Source: CAVPGH01 sp046726955
GTDB lineage: Bacteria > Acidobacteriota > Vicinamibacteria > Fen-336
Direction of reading: 5' to 3'
Assembly: GCA_046726955.1 (NCBI GenBank)
Contig: JBKPBQ010000237.1
Location: 1 to 5,677 of the forward strand
DNA: 5,677 nucleotides
The position numbers were made by a program, and so were the translations under genes. A model generated the notes under the pieces. It was given only the letters and a program-made list of their open reading frames with translations. It did no database searches and was not told the origin of the DNA. This document shows positions 5,379 through 5,677 of this stretch, in pieces. Numbering within the stretch: position 1 is the first letter of the stretch; each line of letters begins with the position of its first letter.

Positions 5379-5677
5379 CCCTTGGGGGCCTTGCCCCCGC
5401 CCTCCGTCAGTGTCGTCTTCCCCATGTACAACGAGGAGGACTACGTCGAGCGCGCGGTCGCCGCCGCGCGAGATGCGCTCGAGGAGCTGCGCGCGGAGTT
5501 CGAGATCGTGATCGTGAACGACGCGTCCACGGACCGGACGGGAGAGCGGGCGGACGCGCTCGCCCGCGCGGACCCGCGGGTGCGGGTCGTGCACAACGAG
5601 ACGAACCGCACGCTCGGGGGCACCCTCCGCCGCGGCTACGCGCTCGCCACCAAGGAGCTCGTGCTCTACAGCGACGC
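5373..5677 (+). CDS. Family 2 glycosyltransferase (dolichol-phosphate-mannosyltransferase-like), N-terminal fragment
   Basis: 101 codons are visible before the window ends; no stop is reached. The GT-A fold nucleotide-sugar motifs appear in order: SVSVVFPMYNEE (11-22), EIVIVNDASTDRT (44-56) and LGGTLRRGYALA (81-92). The window then cuts the gene inside LVLYSD (96-101), where the metal-binding D-x-D motif should follow. The NR-LGGTLRRGY stretch resembles polyprenol-phosphate mannosyl/glucosyltransferases, which load sugars onto lipid carriers at the cytoplasmic membrane face. The start is uncertain: ATG 5373 is the most upstream ATG, TTG 5391 would give MPPPSVSVVFP, and ATG 5424 would cut into the first motif. 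None has a clear Shine-Dalgarno. It is divergent from the dinB-like gene. Confidence 0.88.
   Translation, partial: MIPLGALPPPSVSVVFPMYNEEDYVERAVAAARDALEELRAEFEIVIVNDASTDRTGERADALARADPRVRVVHNETNRTLGGTLRRGYALATKELVLYSD
5384..5398 (+). repeat. Short perfect hairpin at the glycosyltransferase 5' end
   Basis: GGGGGC 5384-5389 pairs with GCCCCC 5393-5398 around a CTT loop. It lies just after the ATG at 5373, and the alternative TTG start at 5391 lies in its loop. It could hinder initiation or mark a regulatory site, but no T-tract makes it a terminator. Confidence 0.4.

Noticed and set aside
1..5677. Mobile elements, CRISPR arrays, tRNA or rRNA genes
   Set aside because: No transposase or integrase motifs, spaced direct repeats, terminal inverted repeats or tRNA-like cloverleaf were seen by eye on either strand.

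Overview
This is a very GC-rich, densely coding bacterial window. No intergenic gap is longer than about 60 nt, and codon third positions are almost all G or C. The left edge carries the end of a MacB/FtsX-type permease of the ADOP style, which is especially abundant in Acidobacteriota. With the secreted amidohydrolase, the DinB protein and the small outer-membrane barrel, this suggests a Gram-negative soil or sediment bacterium, perhaps an acidobacterium. That assignment is an inference.

Layout. (1) Positions 2-346, +: C-terminal part of an ABC transporter permease. (2) Positions 3782 down to 354, -: a tight three-gene operon of a FabH-like ketoacyl synthase III, a secreted zinc deacylase of the succinylglutamate desuccinylase/aspartoacylase family, and a secreted metal-dependent amidohydrolase. 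(3) Positions 3843-4286, +: a PrxQ/BCP-type peroxiredoxin whose peroxidatic residue is encoded by an in-frame TGA. A SECIS-like hairpin follows directly, so it is best read as a selenoprotein. (4) Positions 5367 down to 4273, -: a DinB-family protein followed by a small outer-membrane beta-barrel. (5) Positions 5373-5677, +: the start of a family 2 glycosyltransferase, cut at the window edge.

The main result is the selenocysteine peroxiredoxin. A standard gene caller would stop at the TGA and either miss the gene or start it at the GTG at 4026, losing the active site. The frame is intact on both sides of the TGA. The TGA sits exactly where the catalytic Cys belongs in the P-x3-T-x2-C motif, the hairpin has the geometry expected of a bacterial SECIS, and Cys76 lies 36 residues downstream, where some PrxQ proteins keep their resolving Cys.

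How the genes work together. The two secreted hydrolases probably act in the periplasm on acylated amino acids, small peptides or related amides. Why a ketoacyl synthase leads their operon is unclear. The peroxiredoxin should remove peroxides in the cytoplasm. Three genes without a well-placed Shine-Dalgarno (synthase, peroxiredoxin, dinB) have a TANNNT hexamer 5-6 nt before the start codon, which hints at leaderless transcripts. I saw no tRNA, rRNA, CRISPR, insertion sequence or long repeat.
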